64,000 nt of DNA from Mesorhizobium sp. LHD-90 (GTDB lineage Bacteria; Pseudomonadota; Alphaproteobacteria; Rhizobiales; Rhizobiaceae): the NCBI RefSeq assembly GCF_030929505.1, contig NZ_JAVFVV010000015.1:62001-126000 (forward strand), in the 5' to 3' direction. The position numbers were made by a program, and so were the translations under genes. The notes under the pieces were generated by a model. That model saw nothing but the letters and a program-made list of their open reading frames with translations. It was not told where the DNA came from and made no database searches. Shown piece by piece: positions 53,600 to 62,848 of this stretch; the first letter of the stretch is position 1; every line of letters starts with the position of its first letter.

Positions 53600-56500
53600 T
53601 CAGTTGCCCTTGCCGACCTCGCCAAGCGCCACCCTCAGGTGATCGGCCTTGATCAATTCCGCTTCGAGGATGCGTTCCAGCAGCGCGGCCTGGCGCGGCT
53701 CCAGCGCGACGACGCCCCCCAGCACGTTGAGCAGGTCGATCAGGTCGGTCGTGTATTCGTGCAGCCAGTGGTCGGGCTGGATCCTGTCGAGCGGCGAGGG
53801 CGGGCGCTTGTCGCCGATCTGCGGGCGGGTGCGGTCACGGCGGCGATAGCTGAACCAGTGCCACACCACCTGCTTGCCCGAGACCTCATAGGTCCACATT
53901 TCCGGCGACACATTGTCGACGAACCCCTTGCCGACGGAGAGCCGGCGCCTGGCCGCGTCATAGTCCATCGTATCGGGCAGCGGCTCCGGCGCGCCGGGAA
54001 TGCCGCCGTCCTCGGGAATGAAAGGCCGCTGACCCTCCGGCATGCGCGGCGGCCCCTTGGGCCGTCCGGCCGCGGGATCGGCGAAACGCTCGCCATAGGT
54101 ATGCAGCCAGATCACCTCGCGCCCGAGCCCGACGGCTTCATTGAACAGCGCCGGATCGGCCGTCAGCGGCACGCGCAGGCCGGGCTGCACCAGATCGGGC
54201 TGAAAACGCGCGGTAAAGGCCGGATGCGCCAAAACAGCGGCGAGATAGGCCATCACGTCCTCGGCGGAGACGGGCTGGCCGTAGGCCAAGGCCAGTTCGG
54301 CGAGAAGTTTTGGCGGGATGTTGGGGGTCTTGGCGGCGGCATCGCGCCAGAGGGGATACACGCGGCCGCCGAAGGAGCCTTTGTAGTGATGCTGGTCTGG
54401 GACTAGGCATGCAAATGTTGTCGCTGGGCCGGAAGTGGGAGAGTGTGCCTCTAGCGCAGTCAGGTAGATCTCGCGGCTTGAATAGCAGCTCCATAGTTCG
54501 GGTCGTGCCATGCTTAGAAGTCGGTGATCCGGCACGATCCACTGCCGATCGAAGGATCGAAAACCATATCTACAGGGTTCGACAACTGGTCCTTCATCCT
54601 TGGCAACGGTAATGCTTCTTACTCCATGAGTACCTAGTCCGACAGACACAACCTTTTCCAAATATCGATCCCGATCTGGATGAAATAGATTCTCTTTCTT
54701 CTCGATGATTGACTCGTGACGGAGAGCGTCCCACCGCTGTGGCAGCGATTCCGAATCCGGCGCGATAACCCAGGTACGATGCGTTTTTACACCAGGACTC
54801 GACCAGAGAAAGAACTCGGCAAGCAGGGGGAACGTCGCCCATTCCCCGCTCTTCTCAGGCAAGAAGGCGGAGCGCCATTCACTGGCCCCCCCTCTCCAGC
54901 CGCTGTATTCCAATGAAAGGTCACCCAAAGCCTTGAGTTTGACGTCTCGCCTTCCCCTGGGCAGCGTGAAGTAGCGGACGCGGGCCGGCTCTTTCCGTTC
55001 CTTGTCAGCCGGACGGACCGCGAGCACAATGCAAACCGGCTGTTGCACGCCCTGAAAGATACGCGTCGGCACGTCTGGTTGATGTCCTTCAGGCGAGCAA
55101 TCGATCACCCATATGTCGCTGCAATCCCGCCGCAGTTCCTCGCGCATTTTCTGGAAGCCGGGACCGTTGAGAAATCCGGCCGCAGTAATGAAGCAGACGA
55201 TGCCATACCGATCGTCGATCTGTTTGCCAGTGGCATCCTCCCATCCCGAGCCGAACACCTTCAGCGTCGCCCATCGCCAAAAGTAGACATAGAGGTTTTT
55301 CAGGTGGTGGGTGTGCGCGCCAATGCCCCAATCTCGCGGAGGCGACCACCATTCCATCGGAGCGGGTCGCCCGGAGCTGCCGCGTTCGATCCAGTCGCCC
55401 TTGTCGCGTGCCTGGTTCTTGTAGGGCGGATTGCCGAGGACCACGGTAATTCGTTCTTCGGCCTTGACCCGGTTGGCGGCGCGTTTGGACTGGGCGACAG
55501 ACTCGTAGATTCGTCCCAGCGTCTCCTCCTCCACGAACGGATCGCCGAGCGTGTTGGTGATGAACAACCGCATCTCCGGCATCGCCGCGACCTCGCCCGA
55601 TTTCGGCCGGGCGAGCGCCTGCATCTCCGCCACCAGCCGCAATTGCGCGACGGCGAAGGGGCCGAACTGCAGCTCGAAACCGACCAGCCGTTTCGCCGCC
55701 GCCTTGATCGCGCCGGGCACCGCGCCCGCGCCCTGGTCCTTCGCCACCGTATCGGCGATGCGGCGCAAGACGCCCAACAGGAAGGTGCCGGTGCCCATGG
55801 CCGGGTCGGCAAGCGTCACGTCCGCCGAGGCGAGGCCGGCCGGGCGTTCGAACAGCGGCCCGCGCAGCACCTCGTCCACCAGCCGCGCCATGGCGTCCAC
55901 CACCTCCGGCGGCGTGTAATAGGAGCCGGTCTGACGGCGCAGCTTCTTGTCGTAGACGTCGAGGAAATCCTCGTAGAAATAGAGCCAGGCGTCGGGCCTG
56001 TCCTTGCTGATCGTGTGCCAGTTCACGGTGTCCAGAACGCGCGTCAGCGTCTTGAGCGAGGTTTCCAGCGCCTTCTGGTTGGCCTCGTCGTCGGTGAGCA
56101 GGCCGAGCGCCGTGCCGATCAGCGAGTTCGTCTTCCTGAGTTCATGGGCCGCCTGATGGATGCCGCCTGCAAGCGGAATGTCGAGCGCGCGGGCGATCAG
56201 CAGGCCGAAGGTGACGGCCTGGGCGTAGCCGTCGGCAAACTGTTCGTCATTGGCCTCCGGAAACAGCAGCTTGCGCCAGTCGTGTTTCAGCGCCGTCAGG
56301 CCTTCGCTGTTCCTGGCGAGCTGCTCGATCACCTCGTCGCGCAACAAACGGCAGAGCCGGGCGGTGATTTCGGCAAGGCGCTTCGCATTGCTCGGACGGA
56401 TCGGCTCCCAGGTGAGGAAATCGAGGATCAGCGGTAGCAGTGCGTCCGGCGCGGCAAGTTTCGCGCCGGCGCTTTCGATGTCGCCGTCCAGCGCAACGAC

Positions 56501-56905
56501 CTTGCCGACGATGGCGCCATCCCGCCACAGGCTGAACGACTGGCCGTCGGTGTAGAGCAGGTTCGGCAGCGATTTCAGCTTGTTCCACTGGTCCTTGTCG
56601 TGCTGGGACGTGAAATGGCGCGGGTCGGCGCCCTTGCCCGGCGCCTTGACCTCGATGAAGCCGACCAGCGCGCTGTCGACGGTGGCCGCGAAGTCCGGAC
56701 GGGTCTTGATGTCCGCCAGGCTCGTTTCGCCAACCAGTTGCACGTCGCCCTGAAGGCTCCCGGCGCGGGCCAAATCCTTCACCAGAAGTTCGAGCGGGGC
56801 GCGAAGCTGGTCTTCCGGCTGGCCGCCAATGGCCGGGTTCGCCAGCTTGGGTCTTAGCGACACGCCGTAAGCCGACACCGCCTCGGCAAGAGTTATCGCA
56901 GCCAA
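53600..56905 (-). CDS. Single-chain restriction-modification enzyme (type ISP-like, no helicase)
   Basis: A 1101-residue enzyme. A PD-(D/E)XK nuclease core is at the N-terminus (RPDFAATVDSALVGFIEVKAPG: Asp71, Glu85, Lys87). A gamma-type N6-adenine methyltransferase follows: YYTPPEVVDAM near 330, SAM motif DPAMGTGTFLLG near 366 and the catalytic NPPY near 490. The last 550 residues should hold the DNA target domain and the Type ISP-like C-terminal part. Type ISP enzymes carry a helicase between nuclease and methylase; none is seen. Start is a TTG. The stretch at about 54400-54800 (residues 700-830) is clearly lower in GC, which fits a swapped target-recognition region. The enzyme would methylate its own DNA and cut foreign DNA. 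Confidence 0.9.
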   Translation of the reverse strand: MAAITLAEAVSAYGVSLRPKLANPAIGGQPEDQLRAPLELLVKDLARAGSLQGDVQLVGETSLADIKTRPDFAATVDSALVGFIEVKAPGKGADPRHFTSQHDKDQWNKLKSLPNLLYTDGQSFSLWRDGAIVGKVVALDGDIESAGAKLAAPDALLPLILDFLTWEPIRPSNAKRLAEITARLCRLLRDEVIEQLARNSEGLTALKHDWRKLLFPEANDEQFADGYAQAVTFGLLIARALDIPLAGGIHQAAHELRKTNSLIGTALGLLTDDEANQKALETSLKTLTRVLDTVNWHTISKDRPDAWLYFYEDFLDVYDKKLRRQTGSYYTPPEVVDAMARLVDEVLRGPLFERPAGLASADVTLADPAMGTGTFLLGVLRRIADTVAKDQGAGAVPGAIKAAAKRLVGFELQFGPFAVAQLRLVAEMQALARPKSGEVAAMPEMRLFITNTLGDPFVEEETLGRIYESVAQSKRAANRVKAEERITVVLGNPPYKNQARDKGDWIERGSSGRPAPMEWWSPPRDWGIGAHTHHLKNLYVYFWRWATLKVFGSGWEDATGKQIDDRYGIVCFITAAGFLNGPGFQKMREELRRDCSDIWVIDCSPEGHQPDVPTRIFQGVQQPVCIVLAVRPADKERKEPARVRYFTLPRGRRDVKLKALGDLSLEYSGWRGGASEWRSAFLPEKSGEWATFPLLAEFFLWSSPGVKTHRTWVIAPDSESLPQRWDALRHESIIEKKENLFHPDRDRYLEKVVSVGLGTHGVRSITVAKDEGPVVEPCRYGFRSFDRQWIVPDHRLLSMARPELWSCYSSREIYLTALEAHSPTSGPATTFACLVPDQHHYKGSFGGRVYPLWRDAAAKTPNIPPKLLAELALAYGQPVSAEDVMAYLAAVLAHPAFTARFQPDLVQPGLRVPLTADPALFNEAVGLGREVIWLHTYGERFADPAAGRPKGPPRMPEGQRPFIPEDGGIPGAPEPLPDTMDYDAARRRLSVGKGFVDNVSPEMWTYEVSGKQVVWHWFSYRRRDRTRPQIGDKRPPSPLDRIQPDHWLHEYTTDLIDLLNVLGGVVALEPRQAALLERILEAELIKADHLRVALGEVGKGN

Positions 56906-57016
56906 CAGCCACCCCCCGGCATCCGCATGGTCCCAAGCCCATGAATCGTTCCGGCGCGCAGCCTATGCGACAGTTTCAACCATTGCAGGTGTTTTTTTGA
57001 ATGACTGGTCGCCGAC

Positions 57017-57508
57017 TCAGCTCTTCGCCCGGGCCAGCGCTAACGAAAACGCCGCGGCGAAACTCTCGCGGTCGTCGGGGTTGAGGAAGGAGCCAAGCGA
57101 CACCGCCTTCTCCCGCGATTCCACCATCATGCGGGTGATGCCGATCTCGTCGTGGCGCGAGACGGAAAAGCGCGTCCAGAACGGGTTGAAGCGATGCGCC
57201 TCGGAGCGGCCCGACGGCGCGGTCTTCTTGATGTCGAGCGCGGTGCGCGACACCGACACTTCCTCGCGGGCGCGGGCGGCGCGGTAATTCAGCCGGAACG
57301 CCCCATAGACCAGTAGCACGTCGAGGCCGAAGAAGCCGAAGACCGGCCATGCGCCATGCGACAGGAAGAAGGCGCCGGTGGCGAGCCAGCCGAACAGCAG
57401 CGCACCCATGAGGATAGCAAAACCCTTGCGGCCCAGCGACCGGTGCGGCGTAAGCAGCGCCCGGAAGAAGGGTTCGTCTGGCTCGCGCATGGCGTTTGTG
57501 TCGTCCAT
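57017..57508 (-). CDS. DUF2244 membrane protein
   Basis: A 163-residue protein with two transmembrane helices (FAILMGALLFGWLATGAFFL; WPVFGFFGLDVLLVYGAFRLNY) and a cytoplasmic C-terminal beta-rich part with SVSRHDEIGITRMMVESREKAVSLGSFLNPDDRESFAAAF, the DUF2244 signature. Its role is unknown; it is near-universal in Rhizobiales. Its start lies only 22 bases from the divergent nth start, so the two promoters must overlap or lie inside the opposite gene. Confidence 0.88.
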   Translation of the reverse strand: MDDTNAMREPDEPFFRALLTPHRSLGRKGFAILMGALLFGWLATGAFFLSHGAWPVFGFFGLDVLLVYGAFRLNYRAARAREEVSVSRTALDIKKTAPSGRSEAHRFNPFWTRFSVSRHDEIGITRMMVESREKAVSLGSFLNPDDRESFAAAFSLALARAKS

Positions 57509-57530
57509 GGCGAATAATTATAGAGGGCCG

Positions 57531-58316
57531 ATGAAAAACCCCAAGGCAAAAAGCGTCGCACCCGCAGCCACGCGGGACGGCTCGAACGTCAAGCCGCGGC
57601 CAAGGCCGGCAAGGCCCCGTTCGATCTATCGGCCCGACGAGGTGCGCGAGATTTTCCGGCGATTCTCGGTGCAGCGGCCGGAGCCGAAGGGCGAACTGGA
57701 GCACGTCAACGCATTCACCCTGCTGGTCGCGGTGGTGCTGTCGGCGCAGGCGACCGACGCCGGCGTCAACAAGGCGACGCGCGCGCTGTTCGCCGCGGCC
57801 GATACGCCGCAGAAGATGGCGGCGCTGGGCGAGGAGAAGGTCGGCCAATACATCCGCACCATCGGCCTGTGGCGCGGCAAGGCGAAGAACGTGATCGCGC
57901 TGTCACAGGCGTTGATCTCCGAGCATGGCGGCGCGGTGCCGGCGGAGCGCGAGGACCTGGTCAAGCTGCCCGGGGTCGGGCGCAAGACCGCCAATGTCGT
58001 GCTCAACATGGCGTTCTGCCAGCCGACCATGGCCGTTGACACCCATATTTTCCGGATCGGCAACCGGCTGCTGCTGGCGCCCGGAAAAACGCCGGAGCAG
58101 GTGGAGGCCGGGCTGATAAAGATCATCCCGCCGGAATACATGCGCCACGCGCATCACTGGCTGATCCTGCACGGCCGCTATGTCTGCAAGGCGCGCAAGC
58201 CGGACTGCCCGCGCTGCGTGATCGCCGATTTGTGCAAATCGCCCGAGAAGACCACATCGGTGCCGGCGCCGCTGGTGGAGATCGGGGTGAGCGACGGGCT
58301 GGAGGCAGCTCAGTAA
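57531..58316 (+). CDS. nth: Endonuclease III (DNA glycosylase/AP lyase)
   Basis: A 261-residue base-excision repair enzyme. The helix-hairpin-helix LPGVGRKTANVV near residue 150 holds the catalytic Lys, and AVDTHIFRIGNRL near 168 the catalytic Asp. The [4Fe-4S] cluster Cys follow the pattern C-x6-C-x2-C-x5-C (CKARKPDCPRCVIADLC) near 219. An N-terminal basic extension of about 45 residues (KNPKAKSVAPAATRDGSNVKPRPRPARPR) is typical of alphaproteobacteria. GAGGG precedes ATG 57531. It excises oxidised pyrimidines. Confidence 0.96.
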   Translation: MKNPKAKSVAPAATRDGSNVKPRPRPARPRSIYRPDEVREIFRRFSVQRPEPKGELEHVNAFTLLVAVVLSAQATDAGVNKATRALFAAADTPQKMAALGEEKVGQYIRTIGLWRGKAKNVIALSQALISEHGGAVPAEREDLVKLPGVGRKTANVVLNMAFCQPTMAVDTHIFRIGNRLLLAPGKTPEQVEAGLIKIIPPEYMRHAHHWLILHGRYVCKARKPDCPRCVIADLCKSPEKTTSVPAPLVEIGVSDGLEAAQ

Positions 58317-58759
58317 CCAAAACCGCGCGCCATGGCGGCGGCGAAGATCAGGATCAGCGCGAAGAAGCCGGCTTGGGCCTTCAGCCAGTTGCGCAGGGCG
58401 GCGATCTCGGCGTCCGGGACGATGCCGGGCGCGGCGAGGCGCCAGCGGATGATGCGCCTCGTCGGCGGGATGGAGAGCAGCCCGACCGCGGCCAAGGCCG
58501 CCATCTTCAGCCAGAAGACCGGATTTTGGACATAGAACTCCCAGCCCTTCAGGCCGAAGATCACGCGGCAGATGCCGACGAGGATCAGCAGGCCGGCCGT
58601 CATGCCGTAAACGCCGTCGATACGGCCGAGCAGCGGCAGGCCGCGCGCGTCGAGCCCGGTGCGAACCAGCACGAGTTCGGCGGCGAGCAACGCGGCAAGC
58701 AGGAAGGCCAGGCCATGGTGGGCGATGGCGAGCAGGAGATCGACAAGGGCGGCGTCCAT
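58310..58759 (-). CDS. DUF2214 membrane protein
   Basis: A 149-residue inner-membrane protein with four hydrophobic helices. The sequence (LLLAIAHHGLAFLLAALLAAELVLVR; YGMTAGLLILVGICRVIFGLKGWEFYVQNPVFWLKMAALAAVGLLSIPPTRRIIRW) matches the DUF2214 family, which has a His pair in the first helix. The function is unknown. It overlaps the 3' end of nth by seven bases on the opposite strand. Confidence 0.87.
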   Translation of the reverse strand: MDAALVDLLLAIAHHGLAFLLAALLAAELVLVRTGLDARGLPLLGRIDGVYGMTAGLLILVGICRVIFGLKGWEFYVQNPVFWLKMAALAAVGLLSIPPTRRIIRWRLAAPGIVPDAEIAALRNWLKAQAGFFALILIFAAAMARGFGY

Positions 58760-58866
58760 CGGTCGGTCCCAAATGTTTACAGTGTCAAGATGACTAGGTC
58801 AGCAATTTCCCGATGTCAACGGAATAAGGTAGCGGCTCATGCCGACCGTCAGCGAGGGATGGGAGG

Positions 58867-59551
58867 CTACGCTCCATTCGCGATCGAAGCAGCCTGTTTT
58901 CTGGCCTGCAAGAGGATGGCGGCGTCCGGAGCGATCGCGAAGTTTTCACAGAATGCGGCAAGGCGTTGCTGACCCTGGTCATGCTTGCCCAGTGCAATGA
59001 GAACCAGGCCCCATGCCAGTTCGGTTTGCACATAGTTGTCCAGAGAGAAGCGTCGAAACGTCATCTTCGATCGCTCATTGAACCAATCGGCTACCTCTTT
59101 CAACGAGGTGATTTTCGACCAATCGGACTTGGCGGCATCAAGCGAAGCAAGGGCTACCTGTGCAATCCGGCGATCGCTATCGTTGTTGTGGAATGAGCAC
59201 CAGCGCGGGATTTCCCCCCTGGAGATCGACAGGGTCTATGCAGAGGTCAAAATTCGCGGTCTTCTCGGTTCTTTTCCAACCAAGCTTTTCTGCCCGGAGA
59301 ATAGGTACAAAATCGATACAGACACCCCAACGGGCGGAGAAGGTGCCCCCCTTCATTTCCTGAAACTGGAACCGATACCGAATTTGGTTTTCAGGGTGGC
59401 TGACCCAAACCAGATCGCCAACGCGCTCAAAACCCGCCGGCCATGTTCCTTCCAGAGCCTCGGCGATTGTATCGCCTATCAACTCGCCGCGCCGGGCCGG
59501 TTTGCCCATGTCGGCGGGACGCCTGAAAAGATCAATTATGCGGGAAAACAT
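58867..59551 (-). pseudogene. Frameshifted DUF4304-like gene
   Basis: Two minus-strand frames form one protein split by a frameshift. The first part (59551-59177, 124 codons: GKPARRGELIGDTIAEALEGTWPAGFERVGDLVWVSHPENQIRYRFQFQEMKGGTFSARWGVCIDFVP...) is DUF4304-like. It runs into a stop just after PALVLIPQQR. The second part continues in another phase from DSDRRIAQVALASLDAAKSDWSKITSL into NERSKMTFRRFSLDNYVQTELAWGLVLIALGKHDQ. The shift lies in the CAACAACGATAG stretch near 59178-59191. It is either a decayed gene or an assembly error; DUF4304 function is unknown. Confidence 0.75.
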
Positions 59552-59753
59552 TCCGCCTCCTCAAACGGGGCCGCAAGCTACCACGCTGGCCGCGGCAGGC
59601 GCGAGCGGAAATCCGAAGCGTGACGCTACCCGACCTCGGGATGTGGAGCCATGTCGGCGAGCCGCCGTCTGGCCCGCGCCAGCGTCGATGCGTGGGCCGT
59701 TCCCAATGGCGCGGCGGTGGCTATGATCGGCGCATCGCCGCCGGAAGATTGGC

Positions 59754-60302
59754 ATGCCCGCATCCACCATCATCGAAATCCCGTCGATCGAGACCGAACG
59801 CACGATCCTGCGGGCGCACCGGCCGGGCGATTTCGACGCCTATGCGGCAATGTGGGCAAGGCAGGAGGTGACGCGCTTCATCGGCGGTTTTGCGCGCAGC
59901 CGCGACGAAAGCTGGATCCGCTTCCTGCGGCATGCCGGCACCTGGGCGATGCTGGGCTACGGTTTCTGGGCGGTCGAGGACAAGCGAAGCGGGCGGTTCA
60001 TCGGCGAGGCCGGTTATCATCAGATCTACCGCGACATGACGCCGTCGATCGACGGTTTTCCCGAGTGCGGCTGGGCGCTGATCCCGGAGATGCACGGCAA
60101 GGGCCTTGCGACCGAGATCGTCACCGCCGTGGTGGCATGGGGCGATCAAAAACTCGGCGGGCAGCGGCAGGTCTGCATCATCGACCGCGACAACCATGCC
60201 TCGATCTGCGTCGCCGGCAAATGCGGGTTCGGCAACCCGGTCGAGGCGCTGTTCGGCGAGGAGACGGTATTCCTGTTCGAGCGGCGGCCGGCGGCCGTGT
60301 GA
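59754..60302 (+). CDS. GNAT-family N-acetyltransferase (RimJ/RimL-like)
   Basis: A 182-residue acetyltransferase. ETERTILRAHRPGDFDAYAAMWARQEVTRFIGG at the start is the RimJ-type N-terminal part; GWALIPEMHGKGLATEIVTAVVAWGDQKLGGQRQVCIIDRDNHASICVAGKCGF near 102-155 holds the acetyl-CoA motif A (the H-G-K-G-L-A loop) and the N-x-S motif. It acetylates a protein N-terminus or small amine. GGAAG precedes the ATG. It is flanked by unrelated genes. Confidence 0.92.
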   Translation: MPASTIIEIPSIETERTILRAHRPGDFDAYAAMWARQEVTRFIGGFARSRDESWIRFLRHAGTWAMLGYGFWAVEDKRSGRFIGEAGYHQIYRDMTPSIDGFPECGWALIPEMHGKGLATEIVTAVVAWGDQKLGGQRQVCIIDRDNHASICVAGKCGFGNPVEALFGEETVFLFERRPAAV

Positions 60303-60546
60303 GGCAACGGCCGACGGCAATCCCAAAAAGGGGATGGAAATCGGCCGATCCGGAAAAAATCTTTCGGTTCGGCGCCGCAAGGAAGCCGCCAACGGACCGA
60401 CGTCGCTTTGAAATCAACGCGTTGGCCGAAATCGCCCGAGCGGCGGCAAGGAGCCGGCCACGCCACGGCCCGGAAAAGATGCAGCCTCCGTCCCCTCCCC
60501 TTCCGGCCGCCTTACCATGGTGCCATCGTTTCAACAGGGCACGGGC
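60303..60546. other. Intergenic region with a hairpin
   Basis: A nested hairpin lies just after the acetyltransferase gene: CGGCCGA (60308-60314) pairs with TCGGCCG (60341-60347) around an inner ATCCC/GGGAT stem. There is no T run. It may be a weak terminator or RNA end. The remaining 200 bases hold the promoter of the DUF2793 gene; nothing else was recognised. Confidence 0.45.
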
Positions 60547-62031
60547 ATGGACACTTCAGACAATCTCGACCTTCCCTACATCATGCCGTCGCAGGCGCAG
60601 AAGCATGTGACGCACAACGAGGCCATCGGCATGCTCGACGCGCTGGTGCAAACCGGCGTCGCCGACCGCGACCTCGCAGCGCCGCCCGGCGCGCCGGTCA
60701 ACGGCGAGCGCTACATCGTGGCGGCCGGCGCCAGCGGCGACTGGAGCGGCCAGAGCGGGAAAATCGCGCACCGGCTGGACGGCGCCTGGTCGTTCTATGC
60801 GCCAAGACCCGGCTTCTTCTGCCACGTCGCCGACGAGGGCATCTTCGTCCACTGGACGGGATCGGCCTGGGCGCCGCTGACCACGACGCTGGGCACGCTG
60901 CAGAACCTCGTATTGCTGGGCATCGGCACCGCCGCCGACGGCAGCAATCCGTTCTCGGCGAAGCTCAACAAGGCGCTGTGGACGGCAAGGACGGCGGCGG
61001 ACGGCGGCGACGGCGACCTGCGCTACACGCTGAACAAGGAGACGGCGACCGATGTGCTGTCACTGTTGTTGCAGAGCGGGTTTTCGGGGCGCGCCGAACT
61101 CGGCCTGATCGGCGACGACGATCTTGCTCTGAAAGTCTCGGCTGACGGATCGGTCTGGACAACGGCGCTGAAGGTCGACCGGACGACCGGCCAGTTCACC
61201 GTCAGCAATGTGTTCAACCTCAACGCCTCGCTGAACATGTCGGGCGGCGCGCTTGCCATCACCCGCGACGGGGCTGCGAGCCTGATGCGGCTCGTCAGCT
61301 ATCGCGACACCAACGCCACTCACGCCACCTTCGCCGCCGACGTGGCGCGCGGCAGCCTGGCGGCCCCCACCTTCATGACCAATACCGGGCTGATGGCCGA
61401 GTTCATCGTGCGGCCCTGGGACGGCACGCAGATCGGCAGCGTGACGAGCGGGCGGCTGGCTTTCCGCGCCTGCGAAAACCACACCGCGTCCGCGCGCGGC
61501 ACGCGCTGGACGATCGAACTGGCGCCGAACGGCGGCGCTGCGACGGTCGAGGCCGGCGCGCTCGACCATTCGAGCGGCCTGTCGCTGTTTTCGGCGACGG
61601 TGATCGACGCCAACCGGCATTTTAGGCTGCGCTCCTATACGGTTGGCACCCTGCCCTCGGCCTCGCCGGCCGGGCAGATGGTCCATTGCTCGGACCTGGG
61701 CGGCGGCGGCGGGCAGGTGAACTCCGACGGATCGGCGTGGCGGCGGGTGTCGCGCGGCGGCCAGCAGACGGTATCCAGCGACGCCGACATCACGCTGACG
61801 GTGCTGACGAGCGCCGAGGAACAGCGGCATACGGGAACGCTGACCGCCAACCGGACGGTGACACTGTCGGCGGCGAACGTCTATGCCGGCGCGCGATTCC
61901 GCCTGACGCGGACAGGCGGCGGGGCGTTCAACCTGTCGTTCGGCGCGCTCAAGAACCTGGCCACCAATAATTGGGCGGAGGCGGTGCATGACGGCTCCGC
62001 CTGGTATCTGGCGGCGTATGGGACGCTGTGA
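60547..62031 (+). CDS. DUF2793 phage-like/GTA-type protein
   Basis: A 494-residue protein. The N-terminal 150 residues are the DUF2793 domain: LPYIMPSQAQKHVTHNEAIGMLDALVQTGV, PVNGERYIVAAGASGDWSGQSGKIAHRLDGAWSFYAPRPGFFCHVADEG. This part is found in phage tail-fibre regions and beside gene transfer agent loci. The rest is beta-rich with Asn/Ser/Thr/Gly repeats (TTGQFTVSNVFNLNASLNMSGGALAITRDGA) and looks like fibre structure, ending in a LSFGALKNLATNNWAEAVHDGSAWYLAAYGTL cap. No capsid or other phage genes are near, so it is an orphan or phage relic used as a structural protein. Confidence 0.8.
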   Translation: MDTSDNLDLPYIMPSQAQKHVTHNEAIGMLDALVQTGVADRDLAAPPGAPVNGERYIVAAGASGDWSGQSGKIAHRLDGAWSFYAPRPGFFCHVADEGIFVHWTGSAWAPLTTTLGTLQNLVLLGIGTAADGSNPFSAKLNKALWTARTAADGGDGDLRYTLNKETATDVLSLLLQSGFSGRAELGLIGDDDLALKVSADGSVWTTALKVDRTTGQFTVSNVFNLNASLNMSGGALAITRDGAASLMRLVSYRDTNATHATFAADVARGSLAAPTFMTNTGLMAEFIVRPWDGTQIGSVTSGRLAFRACENHTASARGTRWTIELAPNGGAATVEAGALDHSSGLSLFSATVIDANRHFRLRSYTVGTLPSASPAGQMVHCSDLGGGGGQVNSDGSAWRRVSRGGQQTVSSDADITLTVLTSAEEQRHTGTLTANRTVTLSAANVYAGARFRLTRTGGGAFNLSFGALKNLATNNWAEAVHDGSAWYLAAYGTL

Positions 62032-62038
62032 GGGCTTA

Positions 62039-62200
62039 CCCTCCCCCTCGAGGGGAGGGTCGGCGAGCCAACGCAACGAAGTGGAGTTGAGCGAGCCGGG
62101 GTGGGGTCGCTTCAATATCTGGCGCAAAAAGGACGTCGGCACGCGGCCGCACGTACCCCACCCGGCCGCTTCGCGGCCACCCTCCCCTCAAGGGGGAGGG
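62039..62200. repeat. Palindromic intergenic repeat (rhizobial CCCTCCCC type)
   Basis: A mosaic element of about 160 bp. Its left end CCCTCCCCCTCGAGGGGAGGG and right end CCCTCCCCTCAAGGGGGAGGG are each palindromic and are inverted copies of each other, and the GGGGTGGGG region near 62098-62105 pairs with CCCCACCCGG near 62157-62166. This class of repeat is common in Mesorhizobium-type genomes (recall). It lies between the convergent DUF2793 and RNase D-like genes. Confidence 0.72.
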
Positions 62201-62216
62201 AAACGCCGGCGCTCGC

Positions 62217-62834
62217 TCAGCTATGCGCGAAAATATCCTCTTCGCCCCAGCCCATCAGGTCGAGCTTGGCGCGAGTGGGCAGGAAGCGAAAACAGGCGTC
62301 GGCGACCTTGGTGCGGTCCTCCCGCGCCAGCCGGCCGGCCAGCACGTCACGCAGGCGATGGAGATGAAGCACGTCGGAGGCGGCGTATTCGAGCTGTTCC
62401 TGGGACAGCGTCTCCGCCGCCCAGTCGGAGGACTGCTGCGCCTTGGACAGGTTGACGCCGAGCAGCTCGGAGCAGATGTCCTTCAGCCCGTGACGATCGG
62501 TGTAGGTGCGCGTCAGCCGCGAGGCGATCTTGGTGCAGAACACCGGCTCCGGCATCGCGCCGAAGGCGTTGTAGAGCACCGCAAGGTCGAAACGCGCATA
62601 GTGAAAAAGCTTCGTGATGTTGCGGTTGCGCAGGATGGCGACGAGGTTGGGCGCCTTCTTCTGGCCGAGCGCGATCTGGATGACGTCGGCGGTGCCGTCG
62701 CCGGGCGAGATCTGCACCACGCAGAGCCGGTCGCGATGCGGGTTCAGCCCCAGCGTCTCGGTGTCGATGGCGACGGCGCCGACATTGTAGCGGTCGAGAT
62801 TGGGCAGATCGTTCTTGTGGAAGCGGATGGTCAT
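62217..62834 (-). CDS. Ribonuclease D-like 3'-5' exonuclease
   Basis: A 205-residue DEDDy exonuclease domain without the HRDC domains of full RNase D. AIDTETLGLNPHRDRLCVVQIS near residue 22 has the first Asp and Glu, KLFHYARFDLAVLYNAFG near 76 the second Asp, and YAASDVLHLHRLRD near 148 the Tyr and last Asp. Stand-alone proteins of this sort in rhizobia may trim RNA ends. The ATG at 62834 starts the fold. It lies 14 bases after the stop codon of the peptidase gene upstream, so it may share its transcript. Confidence 0.92.
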   Translation of the reverse strand: MTIRFHKNDLPNLDRYNVGAVAIDTETLGLNPHRDRLCVVQISPGDGTADVIQIALGQKKAPNLVAILRNRNITKLFHYARFDLAVLYNAFGAMPEPVFCTKIASRLTRTYTDRHGLKDICSELLGVNLSKAQQSSDWAAETLSQEQLEYAASDVLHLHRLRDVLAGRLAREDRTKVADACFRFLPTRAKLDLMGWGEEDIFAHS

Positions 62835-62848
62835 GGCGGAACTTTTCG

